Source: Opitutia bacterium
Lineage (GTDB): Bacteria; Verrucomicrobiota; Verrucomicrobiia; Opitutales; Opitutaceae
Length of the DNA stretch: 41,523 nucleotides
Direction of reading: 5' to 3'
Assembly (NCBI GenBank): GCA_947475065.1
Contig: CANJLB010000026.1
Span: 1-41,523 of the forward strand
Position 1 is the stretch's first letter. Each line of letters starts with the position of its first letter. Below the pieces are notes generated by a model, which was given only the letters and a program-made list of their open reading frames with translations, ran no database searches and was not told where the DNA came from. A program made the translations under genes and the position numbers. Positions 8,451 through 16,180 of this stretch are shown here, one piece after another.

Positions 8451-9110
8451 ATGCGCCTGCTCACCACCTCCATCATCCTGGCCGTGGTACTGTGCCTCCC
8501 CTTTTTCATCTGGGGGGATCAGTTCATGCAGCAGTTCTCGGGCGTGGCGGCCGTCGAATGGATTCGCGGCTGGGGCGCGTGGGGATGGCTGGCAGTCATC
8601 GGACTGCTCGTATCGGATTTGTTCCTGCCGATTCCGGCTACCCCCGTGATGGCGGCGGCGGGCTACCTTTATGGCCCGTTGATCGGTGGTTTGTTGAGTG
8701 CGGCCGGGTCCTTTCTGGCGGGCCTGGCAGGCTACGGCCTGTGCCGGGCATTTGGTCGGGGCATCGCGGTGCGCCTAGCGGGCGAACGCGAGTTGGAGCA
8801 GCATCACACGGTGTTCCAGCGCAGCGGGCCGTGGATCGTCGCCGCCTCCCGCTGGCTGCCCTTGCTGCCCGAGGTCGTCTCATGTCTGGCCGGCCTCACA
8901 CGCATGCCGCTGCGCGTCTTCGCGCTTTCGCTCGCGTGCGGTGCGATTCCGATGGGATTTGTCTTTGCCGCTATCGGCGCGACGGGACAGGACAACCCTA
9001 AACTTGCGCTGGTGTTGAACATCGTGGTTCCACCGCCGTTGTGGCTCGCGATTCATCTGATCCTGCGGAGGAGAAACCGTGGGCGCGAGGAGGGTGAACT
9101 AAACGCCTGA
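8451..9110 (+). CDS. DedA/VTT (SNARE-associated) family membrane protein
   Basis: 219 residues from the ATG at 8451, which begins directly at the first membrane segment MRLLTTSIILAVVLCLPFFI. An upstream in-frame ATG (8406) adds 15 polar residues. The VTT/DedA core is visible: a membrane segment with FLPIPATPVMAAAGYLYGPLIGG, then GSFLAGLAGYGLCRAFGRG, the amphipathic ASRWLPLLPEVVSCLAGLTRMP region and two C-terminal membrane helices. Family members are membrane proteins implicated in lipid flipping, envelope integrity or cation tolerance; the specific role here is unknown. It is monocistronic. Confidence 0.8.
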   Translation: MRLLTTSIILAVVLCLPFFIWGDQFMQQFSGVAAVEWIRGWGAWGWLAVIGLLVSDLFLPIPATPVMAAAGYLYGPLIGGLLSAAGSFLAGLAGYGLCRAFGRGIAVRLAGERELEQHHTVFQRSGPWIVAASRWLPLLPEVVSCLAGLTRMPLRVFALSLACGAIPMGFVFAAIGATGQDNPKLALVLNIVVPPPLWLAIHLILRRRNRGREEGELNA

Positions 9111-9127
9111 CTTGTGCTGATGCCGCA

Positions 9128-9229
9128 GTGCGCTATCGCGGCCTAGCGAAGAACACCTCCCGGCTGCTTCTGCTCTTTGCGCTCTCCAACCTGCATCAGG
9201 CCCGGCGCATGTTGCTCGCCCGCGCCTAA
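9128..9229 (+). pseudogene. C-terminal remnant of an IS transposase
   Basis: Bases 9128-9229 read as 33 residues ending at TAA, including VRYRGLAKNTSRLLLLFALS and NLHQARRMLLARA. This is the typical last part of IS5/IS4-type DDE transposases (RYRGLxKN...LFALxNLxxxRRxLL). Everything N-terminal is missing. The gene is broken and is followed by a preserved IS terminus. Confidence 0.7.
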
Positions 9230-9376
9230 ACCGGGTGGAGTCCGCTCTTCATCGCGTCAAACTCACGCCCATGCCTTTCCTCCTGCCCTTTTCTCTATCA
9301 GACCCCGGCTCCGCTTCCGCAAAAAATTATCTCGCGCTCACAGCCAGGCACTAGCGCGGAGTTTTTCAGAGGCTCG
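9230..9376 (+). mobile_element. IS5-like element 3' terminus
   Basis: Downstream of the transposase remnant, the non-coding IS tail runs to GTTTTTCAGAGGCTCG (9361-9376), followed by TTA (9377-9379). A diverged copy ends the same way at 144. Together with the remnant it marks an old, 5'-truncated insertion between the DedA-like gene and ftsY. The TNA-type target and family are inferred. The 354-bp interval 9111-9464 holds this relic and the inverted repeat at 9381-9431. Confidence 0.5.
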
Positions 9377-9380
9377 TTAG

Positions 9381-9431
9381 GCAGGAAGCCAAGAAGTCCT
9401 GAATCTGATTCTGGGTTTCCTGGCTTCCTGC
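9381..9431 (-). repeat. Inverted repeat downstream of ftsY
   Basis: The arms are 9381-9395 and 9417-9431. Fourteen of 15 bases pair (GCAGGAAGCCA ... TGGCTTCCTGC at the ends), with a 21-nt loop. It lies 33 bp after the ftsY stop codon, so it may act as a hairpin terminator or transcript stabiliser, but no T run follows on the minus strand. The same GGAAGCCAGGAA wording is typical of the intergenic word repeats in this window. Confidence 0.5.
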
Positions 9432-9464
9432 TTCAACTTCTCCGCGTCTCCGCAATTTCCCGTT

Positions 9465-10448
9465 TCAGTCCTGCTTGTCCTCCAGGCCAAAGACCGCGCG
9501 GGCATAGCTTCCGACCTTAAAGGGCTGTAAGTCCTCCGGCTGCTCGCCGAGACCAATGAAATAAATCGGCAGCCGCAGCTCGCGCCAGATGGCCGCTAGG
9601 GCGCCACCGCGCGAGGTGCCGTCAAGCTTCGTCACGACGAGGCCGGTGAGGCCGAAGCTTTTGTGAAAGACGCGCGCCTGCTCAACGGAGTTGCCGCCCA
9701 GCGAGCCGTCCACCACGAGCCACGCATGGTGCGGCGCAGCGGGATCGTGCTTCTGGAGCACGCGGCGGATTTTCGCCAGCTCCTCCATGAGGTTAACCTT
9801 TGTGTGCAGCCGGCCGGCGGTGTCCACGAGCAGAAAGTCGCGTCCGCGCACCCGCGCCGCCTGCATCGCATCAAACGCCACGGCGGCGGAATCCGCGCCT
9901 GTGCGGCTGGCGACGATCTCAAGGTCAAGCCGGCCGGCCCACGCTTTGAGCTGCTCGACTGCGGCGGCGCGAAACGTGTCGCACGCGGCGAGCATCACCG
10001 TATGGCCTTCCTGCTTAAGCCGCCAGCCGAGCTTCGCCGCCGTCGTGGTCTTGCCGGAACCGTTGACTCCGATCAGGGCTATAACTGTGGGGGTGGCAGG
10101 GGGAACGAGGCATCCGGTCGTATTTTCCGCGGCAAGCGCGGCGGGCGGTCGCGCTCCGCCCTCAATCCGGCCCTCGCTGCCGGCGAGCACGCGTGCGAGC
10201 ACGGCGGCGCCAAGCTCGGCCGCCTGCCGGCCCTGCAGCCCCGGGTCTTTTCTCACGGCCGTTTTGATCTCGGCCAATATTTCTCCCGTGGTCTCAACGC
10301 CGAAGTCTGCGGAGTAAAGCGCCTCCTCGATCTCGGCCAGCGCAGCCGCGTCCACGGCCTTGTGGCCGAAAAGCGCGGCGGTCTTGCCCGCGAGGGCGGA
10401 GACCGTCTTGGCGAAGCCGGCTTGGAATTTTTTGAAAAGGCCAAACAT
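9465..10448 (-). CDS. ftsY: Signal recognition particle receptor FtsY
   Basis: 327 residues with a short N-terminal A region, an N domain (about 20-110) and an NG GTPase domain. G1 GVNGSGKTTT is at 127-136, DTFRAAAVEQL at 157-167, DTAGRLHTK at 209-217, G4 TKLDGTSRGG at 273-282 and the closing GLGEQPEDLQPF at 299-310. FtsY docks SRP-ribosome complexes at the membrane. The usual TGQN motif reads LGGN here (250-253), a mild deviation. It is the last gene of the ribBX-ribH-nusB-ftsY series, 134 bp after nusB. That spacer carries an aatcaggaaa / tttcctgatt inverted repeat. Confidence 0.95.
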   Translation of the reverse strand: MFGLFKKFQAGFAKTVSALAGKTAALFGHKAVDAAALAEIEEALYSADFGVETTGEILAEIKTAVRKDPGLQGRQAAELGAAVLARVLAGSEGRIEGGARPPAALAAENTTGCLVPPATPTVIALIGVNGSGKTTTAAKLGWRLKQEGHTVMLAACDTFRAAAVEQLKAWAGRLDLEIVASRTGADSAAVAFDAMQAARVRGRDFLLVDTAGRLHTKVNLMEELAKIRRVLQKHDPAAPHHAWLVVDGSLGGNSVEQARVFHKSFGLTGLVVTKLDGTSRGGALAAIWRELRLPIYFIGLGEQPEDLQPFKVGSYARAVFGLEDKQD

Positions 10449-10582
10449 GGAATAGAGAAATCAGGAAACAGACCGCCCGGGACCGGTGCGCTTAATCACA
10501 GTAGGCATAGCGGCAAGGTTTCCGCTCAGGCCCTTGTTTCCAAGTTCGGTCATTTTCCAGATTTCCTGATTCAAAGACCGGC

Positions 10583-11026
10583 TTAGGTGGCCTTGCGCGC
10601 ATCACGGCCCAAGCTGTCCTTCAGGCGGTCCAGGATGCCGTTGATGAAGCGCTTGGCATCGACGTTGGAAAATTGCTTGGAGAGGTCAATGGCCTCGTTG
10701 ATCGAGACGACCGGCGGGATGTCGGTGCGGAACACCATCTCGAAGACCGCGAGCCGCAGGATGGCGAGGTCAATCTTGGCGATGCGCTCAAACTCCCAGT
10801 TGTGGGCGAGGCCCTTGATACGCGAGTCAATGTCGGCCTGATGCGCGATCACGCCGTGGATCAGCTCCTCGCCGAACGCATAGTGTTCACGCGGCTCGGG
10901 CATCTCGGCAAAGAACACGGTGAGATCGTCCGCAATGCTCGCGGGGGTGTTCATGCTCCACGCGAACAGATATTGCAGCGCGGCGACGCGGCCGAGGCGG
11001 CGGTTGGCGAAAAGGGTTTTGCTCAT
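10583..11026 (-). CDS. nusB: Transcription antitermination factor NusB
   Basis: 147 residues from ATG 11026. This start overlaps the ribH stop codon by four bases (ATGA), indicating translational coupling; the longer frame adds 27 arginine-rich residues and is rejected. NusB signatures are RRLGRVAALQYLFAWSM at the N-terminus, KIDLAILRLAVFEMVFR and PPVVSINEAIDLSKQFSNVDAKRFINGILDRL at the C-terminus. NusB binds boxA RNA with NusE/S10 in rRNA antitermination. The ribH-nusB linkage is widespread in bacteria. Confidence 0.95.
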   Translation of the reverse strand: MSKTLFANRRLGRVAALQYLFAWSMNTPASIADDLTVFFAEMPEPREHYAFGEELIHGVIAHQADIDSRIKGLAHNWEFERIAKIDLAILRLAVFEMVFRTDIPPVVSINEAIDLSKQFSNVDAKRFINGILDRLKDSLGRDARKAT

Positions 11027-11496
11027 CGGGAAAGCTTTCGTTTCAGCGCGGCCATCTCCAGCGCGGCGGCGGCGAACTCCGCGCCGCGATTGAGCCGCCC
11101 GGTGCAACGCGCGCGGGCCTGCGCAGCGGTGTCGGTGACGATCACGCCGTTGATGACCGGCACTCCGGCGTCCAGAGCGACGCGCTGGAGCGCATGCGAC
11201 ACGCTCGCGCCGACCAGCTCGTGGTGGTTGGTATCGCCGCCGATGAGGACGCCGAGGGCGATCAGGCAGTCGCGCGGCCCGGCGGCGGCGAGCAGCTGCA
11301 CCGCGACTGGCACCTCGTGCGAACCAGGCACCCGGACCACGGCGAGATTTTGCTCCCTCAATCCGGCAGCTCGCAAGCCCGCCAGCACCCGGTCGAGCAG
11401 GCCCTCGACCAGCACGGAATTGTAGCGTGCCGCGACGATGCCGACGCGGAAGGGCGTGGCGTCAAAGTCAAGGGCGGCGGGCGCAAAAGAACTCAT
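11023..11496 (-). CDS. ribH: 6,7-dimethyl-8-ribityllumazine synthase
   Basis: 157 residues from ATG 11496; the frame extends 33 residues further without homology. The family motifs are FRVGIVAARYNS, RVPGSHEVPVAVQLLA (usual VPGAFEIP), ALGVLIGGDTNHHELV (usual GxVIRGxTxHF) and PVINGVIVTDTAAQARAR. The enzyme condenses 3,4-dihydroxy-2-butanone 4-phosphate with the ribityl-amino-uracil to form lumazine, the penultimate riboflavin step. The partner that makes the butanone phosphate is encoded just upstream (ribBX), and nusB overlaps its end. Confidence 0.93.
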   Translation of the reverse strand: MSSFAPAALDFDATPFRVGIVAARYNSVLVEGLLDRVLAGLRAAGLREQNLAVVRVPGSHEVPVAVQLLAAAGPRDCLIALGVLIGGDTNHHELVGASVSHALQRVALDAGVPVINGVIVTDTAAQARARCTGRLNRGAEFAAAALEMAALKRKLSR

Positions 11497-11604
11497 GGTG
11501 AACGAAAGGAGGCGGCAAAAGGCGAAGAACGGAATTTGAAAAGAAAACCCGAGTGCAACGGCGCGCGGCCATTCCGCAATCCGAAATCCGCGCACCGCCT
11601 TTTC

Positions 11605-12702
11605 TCACACCGGGATTTGCTCCACGATTTCCAACCCATAGCCATCAAGGCCGACCGGACGGCGCGGGCTGTTGGAGAGCAGCCGGATTTGCTTGAGGCC
11701 TAGCGCGGCCAGGATCTGCGCGCCGATGCCGTAGTCGCGCAGGCTCATCGGTGCCGGCGGTTCGCCTGGCTTCACTGCGAGGCTGCAGAGCGCGTCGTGC
11801 CCGCCGTCGGCCCGTCCGATATAAAGCACCACACCCGCGCCCGCGCCTGCCACGGCCGCAAAGGAGGCGGCGAGCGAGCGCTGGCTGTCCATACCTGTCG
11901 CCCGGAAAACGTCGCCGAGCAGGTTTTCACGGTGGACGCGCACCAGCGTCGGCGCAGGGCCGGGCGTGCCGCGGGTGAAGGCCAGGTGGTGGCGGCCGTC
12001 GAGCTTGCCCCGAAAGACGTGCAGCGTAAATTCGCCAAATCCGCCCGCAAACGGCCGTGTGTCCACGCGCTCGACGAGCTGCTCGCGCCGGTGCCGGTGC
12101 TCGATGAGCGCAGCGATCGAAATCATGCGGTAGCCAAACTGCCGCTTGAACTCCGCCAGCTCGGGGAGACGCGCGACGGAGCCGTTTTCGCTGAGTATCT
12201 CACAGATCACGCCACAGGGCGGCAGGCCGGCCAGGGTGGCGAGATCCACCGCCGCCTCGGTGTGGCCGGCGCGCTCAAGCACGCCGCCCGCCGCCGCGCG
12301 CAGAGGGAAAATGTGGCCGGGCTGCACGAGATCGTCGGGCCGCGAGTCTGGACCGGCCAGGACGGTGATGGTCCGCGCACGGTCAGCGGCGCTAATCCCG
12401 GTGGTGATGCCGGCGGCGGCATCCACCGAAGCCGTGAAGGCCGTGCGCTGCACCTCCCGGTTTTCGGCAACCATCGGGCCGAGGCCGAGACGGCGCAAGT
12501 GCCCGGCGGCGGCGGGCGCGCAGATGAGGCCACGCGCATGGCGGATCATCATGTTGACAGTCTCCGCCGTCGCCTTCGACGCGGCCATGACGAGATCGCC
12601 CTCGTTTTCGCGGCCCTCGTCGTCGGTCACAATCACGAGGCGGCCGGCGGCGATATCGTTGATCGCCTCGGTGACAGAATCAAAAGGAGCCTCGTGCAGC
12701 AT
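11605..12702 (-). CDS. ribB: 3,4-dihydroxy-2-butanone 4-phosphate synthase with degenerate GTP cyclohydrolase II domain (RibBX-like)
   Basis: 365 residues from ATG 12702, which begins at the conserved FDSVTEAINDIAAGR; the frame runs 64 residues further upstream without homology. The RibB domain (1-205) is intact: DDEGRENEGDLVMAA (27-41), GHIFPLRAAAGGVLERAGHTEAAVDL (129-154) and CEIL with a catalytic Glu (about 168). The C-terminal half has the RibA fold but lacks the three zinc cysteines. Where GTP cyclohydrolase II has CLTGD and a CDC motif, this protein has NLLGD (260-264) and GMDSQ (270-274). It therefore should not make the pyrimidine precursor, and a separate ribA is expected elsewhere. 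The SNSPRRPVGLDGYGLEI tail is retained. Confidence 0.9.
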   Translation of the reverse strand: MLHEAPFDSVTEAINDIAAGRLVIVTDDEGRENEGDLVMAASKATAETVNMMIRHARGLICAPAAAGHLRRLGLGPMVAENREVQRTAFTASVDAAAGITTGISAADRARTITVLAGPDSRPDDLVQPGHIFPLRAAAGGVLERAGHTEAAVDLATLAGLPPCGVICEILSENGSVARLPELAEFKRQFGYRMISIAALIEHRHRREQLVERVDTRPFAGGFGEFTLHVFRGKLDGRHHLAFTRGTPGPAPTLVRVHRENLLGDVFRATGMDSQRSLAASFAAVAGAGAGVVLYIGRADGGHDALCSLAVKPGEPPAPMSLRDYGIGAQILAALGLKQIRLLSNSPRRPVGLDGYGLEIVEQIPV

Positions 12703-12892
12703 GGAGTCTGGCAGTGTCGCGCAGGCCTGCGGCGGTGTCAATGCACGGGCATTGGTGGAGCCGCAGCCGGTGCCGTGACTAGGCGGCATATTTTCCCAGC
12801 CGGGACCCAGCCGGAATTTTCCTCCGTTGACAGCATGGGCGCAGACCGGTTGTTTTTCGCCGAGGAGGCGCCGCCGCTTCCTCCCACGCACC

Positions 12893-13912
12893 ATGGCCTC
12901 AAATCTCCTCGGCTACTTTTCCTGCGACATCGGCATCGATCTCGGCACTGCCAACACCCTCGTCTATCTGAAGGATCAGGGCATCGTCCTGCGCGAGCCG
13001 AGCGTCGTGGCGATTGACACCGCCACCCGCCGCCCCATCGCGTATGGCGAGGAGGCCAAGCGTATGTTGGGCCGCGTGCCGGGCAACATCACTGCCATCC
13101 GCCCCATGAAGGACGGCGTGATCGCGGACTTTGACGTGACCGAGGCGTTGCTGAGCCACCTGATCAACCGGGTTCGGCGCGGCGCGTTTTCCGTGCCCCG
13201 CGTGGTCATCGCCATCCCCTCGGGCATCACCGGCGTCGAAAAGCGCGCGGTGACCGACAGCGCCATGCGGGCGGGGGCCAAGGATGTCATCACCATCGCC
13301 GAGCCGATGGCGGCGGCCATCGGTGTGGGCCTGCCTATCTACGAGCCGGCGGCCAACATGATCGTGGACATTGGCGGTGGCACGACGGAGATCGCCGTCA
13401 TCTCGCTCAACGGCATGGTCGTCTCGCAGTCCATCCGTGTGGCCGGCGATGAGCTGAACAACGCGATCATTGATTACATGAAGCGCGCCTACAACCTTCT
13501 CATCGGCGAGCGCACGGCGGAAGAAATCAAGATCACGGTCGGCTCCGCCTACCAGCTCGACGACGAGCTGACAATGGAAGTGAAGGGCCGCGACTCCGTG
13601 GCCGGCCTGCCCAAGACCATTCACATCACCTCCCAGGAAATCCGCGAGGCGCTCAGCGCCCCCATCGGCCAGATCGTGGACACAGTGAGAATGACGCTTG
13701 AACGCTGCCCACCGGAGCTTTCGGCCGACTTGGTGGACCGCGGCTTCGTGATGGCCGGCGGCGGCTCGCTCATCCGGGGCATTGACCGGCTGCTGAGCGA
13801 AAAGACCGGTCTGCCCGTGACCGTAGCCGAAGACCCCCTCTCCGCCGTGGCCAATGGCACCGGTATTTTCATGAACAATTTGAAAAACTGGAGCGGACGG
13901 GCAGGAGCGTAA
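12893..13912 (+). CDS. mreB: Rod shape-determining protein MreB
   Basis: 339 residues from ATG 12893. Actin-fold signatures are GIDLGTANTLVYLKDQGIVL (phosphate 1), RPMKDGVIADFDVTEALL, VVIAIPSGITGVEKRAV, AEPMAAAIGVGLPI, VDIGGGTTEIAVISLNG (phosphate 2) and GGGSLIRGIDRLL (adenosine site). MreB filaments organise lateral wall growth at the inner membrane. It stands alone, with no mreC/mreD following; downstream it converges on rplS across 201 bp without genes. It diverges from ribBX across 190 bp. There is no Shine-Dalgarno: CTTCCTCCCACGCACC precedes the ATG. Confidence 0.96.
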   Translation: MASNLLGYFSCDIGIDLGTANTLVYLKDQGIVLREPSVVAIDTATRRPIAYGEEAKRMLGRVPGNITAIRPMKDGVIADFDVTEALLSHLINRVRRGAFSVPRVVIAIPSGITGVEKRAVTDSAMRAGAKDVITIAEPMAAAIGVGLPIYEPAANMIVDIGGGTTEIAVISLNGMVVSQSIRVAGDELNNAIIDYMKRAYNLLIGERTAEEIKITVGSAYQLDDELTMEVKGRDSVAGLPKTIHITSQEIREALSAPIGQIVDTVRMTLERCPPELSADLVDRGFVMAGGGSLIRGIDRLLSEKTGLPVTVAEDPLSAVANGTGIFMNNLKNWSGRAGA

Positions 13913-14113
13913 GCCGACGGAAACGGCAAAGATTCGTTGACCGACAGATGGAGGAAGCCGCTTTCATCCGGGTGAACCTAATTTTTGTGCAAAGACCGCA
14001 AAGGTCCCCCTTGAGCACGGCTGATGAGCGTGACGTTTAGGGCATGCTCCATGCCTTCACCCGAAAAGGCGATCCCATGCACTCGCGCCAAAGCGGCGAA
14101 AGCCGAATCGCGA

Positions 14114-14512
14114 TCAGGCCTTCGCGACGGCGGCGGCCGGAGCCGCTTTCTCGACTGCCACACGGTTCTCCTTCACCTTGACCGCGATGGCGGCCTTGCC
14201 GGTGAGATCACGGAGATAATAGAGGCGGGCGCGCATGTTCTCAGACTCCTGTTCGACCTCAATCTTCTCGATGTTGGGCGAGTTGACGGGAAACACGCGC
14301 TCGACCCCCTCGCCGTAGCTGATACGGCGGACGGTGAACGTCTCGTGGATGCCGTGGCCCTTGCGGGCGATGACGATGCCGGAATAGATCTGGACGCGTT
14401 CCTTGTCGCCCTCACGGACTTTGGTATGGACGCGCACGCCGTCACCGACCTTGAACGGCGTGACGTCGGCTTTGACCTGGGAGGCGGAGATGGCTTGGAT
14501 GATCGGATTCAT
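14114..14512 (-). CDS. rplS: 50S ribosomal protein L19
   Basis: 132 residues. L19 hallmarks are FKVGDGVRVHTKVREGDKERVQIYSGIVIARKGHGIHETFTVRRISYGEGVERVFPVNSPNIEKIEV, then RARLYYLRDLTGKAA. The tail is alanine- and lysine-rich (KAAPAAAVAKA). It lies 20 bp downstream of trmD on the minus strand, the usual trmD-rplS order. L19 sits at the 30S-50S interface. Confidence 0.97.
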   Translation of the reverse strand: MNPIIQAISASQVKADVTPFKVGDGVRVHTKVREGDKERVQIYSGIVIARKGHGIHETFTVRRISYGEGVERVFPVNSPNIEKIEVEQESENMRARLYYLRDLTGKAAIAVKVKENRVAVEKAAPAAAVAKA

Positions 14513-14532
14513 GGCGGAAAATTAGAGAAAGG

Positions 14533-15207
14533 TTAGTTGAGAAGATCGGGCCGCACGAGGCGGGTTTTTTCCTCCTGCCGTGCGCGCCGCCAAGCTTCGA
14601 TGTCACCGTGGTGCCCCGAAAGGAGCACTTCCGGCACGGACATACCCCGGAACTCGGCGGGACGCGTGTAATGAGGAAAGTCGAGCAGCTTGCCGGTGAA
14701 ACTTTCGTGCGTCAACGACTTTTCCTCGCCCAAAACGCCGGGAATGAACCGGGCGAGCGCGTCAATCACCACTGCCGCCGGCAACGTGCCGTTGGTCAAC
14801 ACATAGTCGCCGATGGAGATCTCCTGGTCAATCACCTTGGCCCGGATACGCTGGTCAATGCCCTCGTAGTGGCCGCTGAGGAGAATTAGATGTGCCTGCC
14901 TCGACAGCTCGCGGGCCAGTGGCTCCGAAAACGGCGTGCCGTCTGGGGTGAGATAAATGCGCCGGCAGCCAGGTGTCTGGAGCTGCTCCATGGCCGCAAA
15001 CACCGGCTCGGGCTTGAGCACCATGCCCGCACCGCCGCCAAACGGCCGGTCGTCCGCTGTGCGGTGTTTGTCAGTCGTCCAGTCGCGCAGGTCGCGGGCT
15101 TTGACCGAGAGCAAGCCGCCACCAAGTGCCTTGCCCACGATGCTCTCGGCGAGAAAGCCGTCGAGCATCCGGGGAAACAGCGTAAGGACGTCAATGTGCA
15201 GTGGCAT
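14533..15207 (-). CDS. trmD: tRNA (guanine-N1)-methyltransferase
   Basis: 224 residues, a compact TrmD. Trefoil-knot SAM-site motifs are DVLTLFPRMLDGFLAES, DRPFGGGAGMVLKPEP, LLSGHYEGIDQRI and EISIGDYVLTNGTLPAAVVIDALARFIPGVLG, with LLDFPHYTRPAEFRGMSVPEVLLSGHHGDIEAWRR in the C-terminal domain. It methylates G37 of tRNAs with a G at position 36, preventing +1 frameshifts. It sits between rpsP and rplS, but rimM, usually between rpsP and trmD, is absent here. Confidence 0.96.
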   Translation of the reverse strand: MPLHIDVLTLFPRMLDGFLAESIVGKALGGGLLSVKARDLRDWTTDKHRTADDRPFGGGAGMVLKPEPVFAAMEQLQTPGCRRIYLTPDGTPFSEPLARELSRQAHLILLSGHYEGIDQRIRAKVIDQEISIGDYVLTNGTLPAAVVIDALARFIPGVLGEEKSLTHESFTGKLLDFPHYTRPAEFRGMSVPEVLLSGHHGDIEAWRRARQEEKTRLVRPDLLN

Positions 15208-15267
15208 GGGGTGGAGGTATGACGTCAGGATTCAAATCGGCCAAGGCACCAAGCTGGTCGAAAGGCC

Positions 15268-15300
15268 AAAATAAAAAGACCTCGGATATTTATCCGAGGC
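15268..15300 (-). terminator. Rho-independent terminator between rpsP and trmD
   Basis: A perfect 9-bp stem, TATCCGAGG pairing with CCTCGGATA (15280-15288 and 15291-15299), has a 2-nt plus-strand spacer. On the minus strand it is followed immediately by TCTTTTTATTTT. It lies 46 bp after the rpsP stop and 60 bp before trmD. It can separate rpsP expression from trmD-rplS, either fully or by partial read-through. Confidence 0.85.
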
Positions 15301-15345
15301 CGAAATTTTGCGATCCTCGCGCCTTGGCGGCTTGGCGGTGAAAAA

Positions 15346-15639
15346 TCAGGTGACAACGGCGGCGGCAGGTGCGGCAGGTGCTGCGGGAGCGGCGGCGTCG
15401 GCCCGGCGGGCACGCTTGATCATGGCGTGAAGCGACTCGGTGGGCTTGGCGCCCTTGCTGAGCCAGTGATCCACTCGGGCGAGATTGATCGTGAGGGTGC
15501 GGCCCTTGGCGCGCGGGTCATAGGTGCCGATGGTTTCGACGGGCGCGCCGTCGCGGCGCGAACGGGCCTCGGCGACAACGACGCGGTAGTGTGGCTGGTG
15601 CGTGGTGCCAATGCGGGTGAGACGGATTTTGAGAGCCAT
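15346..15639 (-). CDS. rpsP: 30S ribosomal protein S16
   Basis: 97 residues. S16 motifs are MALKIRLTRIGTTHQPHYRVVVAEARSRRDG, PVETIGTYDPRAK, INLARVDHWLSKGAKPTESLHAMIKRA, then an Ala/Pro-rich C-terminus (AAAPAAPAAPAAAVVT) typical of high-GC genomes. S16 binds early in 30S assembly. It is preceded by the best sigma70-type promoter in the window (15681-15709) and followed by a strong terminator, so it may form its own transcript. Confidence 0.97.
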   Translation of the reverse strand: MALKIRLTRIGTTHQPHYRVVVAEARSRRDGAPVETIGTYDPRAKGRTLTINLARVDHWLSKGAKPTESLHAMIKRARRADAAAPAAPAAPAAAVVT

Positions 15640-15680
15640 GACGGAGTTTGCGGAGCGGTTTCTAGGTTGAAAAGGGGTTG

Positions 15681-15709
15681 ATAAGACCGGCCGTCCCGTC
15701 CCTTGTCAA
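15681..15709 (-). promoter_or_regulatory. Probable sigma70 promoter of rpsP
   Basis: On the minus strand, a perfect -35 TTGACA (15704-15709) is followed by exactly 17 bases and a -10 TCTTAT (15681-15686, four of six matches to TATAAT). Transcription would begin near 15674, giving a leader of about 35 nt before the rpsP ATG. The leader has no Shine-Dalgarno. Confidence 0.55.
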
Positions 15710-15720
15710 GCCCCCGGCCC

Positions 15721-16024
15721 GCGAGATCTTAAAAGATTTACTAAACTCTGATTATTATATTCTTGCGAATATTATGTTCATAATGTCACAAACCTGCCAA
15801 GAGGGGAAATACGCCAAATGTCTCACAATCTCGGATTGCATTAATTTCCCCTGCGAGCGCCTTCTTCAATTCGGGACACAAGATCGTTCCCCAATGTCGA
15901 AGGGTTCATTTGGGTGTCCACTAATCACCCGTACTGCCGAAAAAGAGGGCAAAATAATGGATTTAGCCCGGAGTCACTTCAATTGGCCTCGGATTTCCCC
16001 GTCAGCATGATCCTTGGTGTGGAC
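15721..16024. other. AT-rich gene-free stretch with small palindromes
   Basis: This tract is strikingly poorer in G/C than its surroundings and has no convincing gene. It holds a perfect palindrome ATTATGTTCATAAT (15771-15784), ATCTTAAAAGAT (about 15726-15737) and a 9-bp inverted repeat AGGGGAAAT / ATTTCCCCT (15802-15810 and 15844-15852). An open frame at 15678-16010 overlaps the rpsP promoter region and shows no family resemblance. It may be the upstream part of the decayed region that follows, or regulatory. Confidence 0.4.
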
Positions 16025-16180
16025 ATTGACATAAATGTTGACCTGTCGCTCTTGCGCGCCCAGGACACCGCATTCGCGCTCATTTCCCGCGCGCCACTCC
16101 CCAAGCTTGAAGCCTACAAGGCGCGCCGGGGCTGGGCGCTTCCGTGGGTTTCATCGTGCGGCAGCGAGTTCAAGAATTTT
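16025..16180 (+). pseudogene. DUF899 (thioredoxin-like) gene fragment
   Basis: The plus frame reads IDINVDLSLLRAQDTAFALI, then SRAPLPKLEAYKARRGWALP and WVSSCGSEFKNF. This matches the core of DUF899 proteins (DVHL..RDVTFVAVSRAPLAKIEAYRKRMGW..KWVSSFGSDFN). The N-terminal two thirds and the C-terminus are missing, so this is a relic. Its end overlaps the opposite-strand VOC relic. Confidence 0.65.

Noticed and set aside
12827-12855. TTGACA upstream of mreB as a -35 element
   Set aside because: No acceptable -10 hexamer follows at 16-18 bp (TTGTTT only).
12703-12892. FMN riboswitch in front of the riboflavin gene
   Set aside because: The 190-bp spacer lacks the conserved FMN-aptamer pieces I would expect; nothing supports it.
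14041-14055. GGCATG-CTC-CATGCC hairpin as terminator for mreB or rplS
   Set aside because: The stem is only 6 bp and no T run follows on either strand.
15678-16010. 110-codon plus-strand ORF upstream of the DUF899 relic
   Set aside because: It begins beside the rpsP promoter, has no family resemblance and unusual Cys-rich content; taken as chance in AT-rich DNA.
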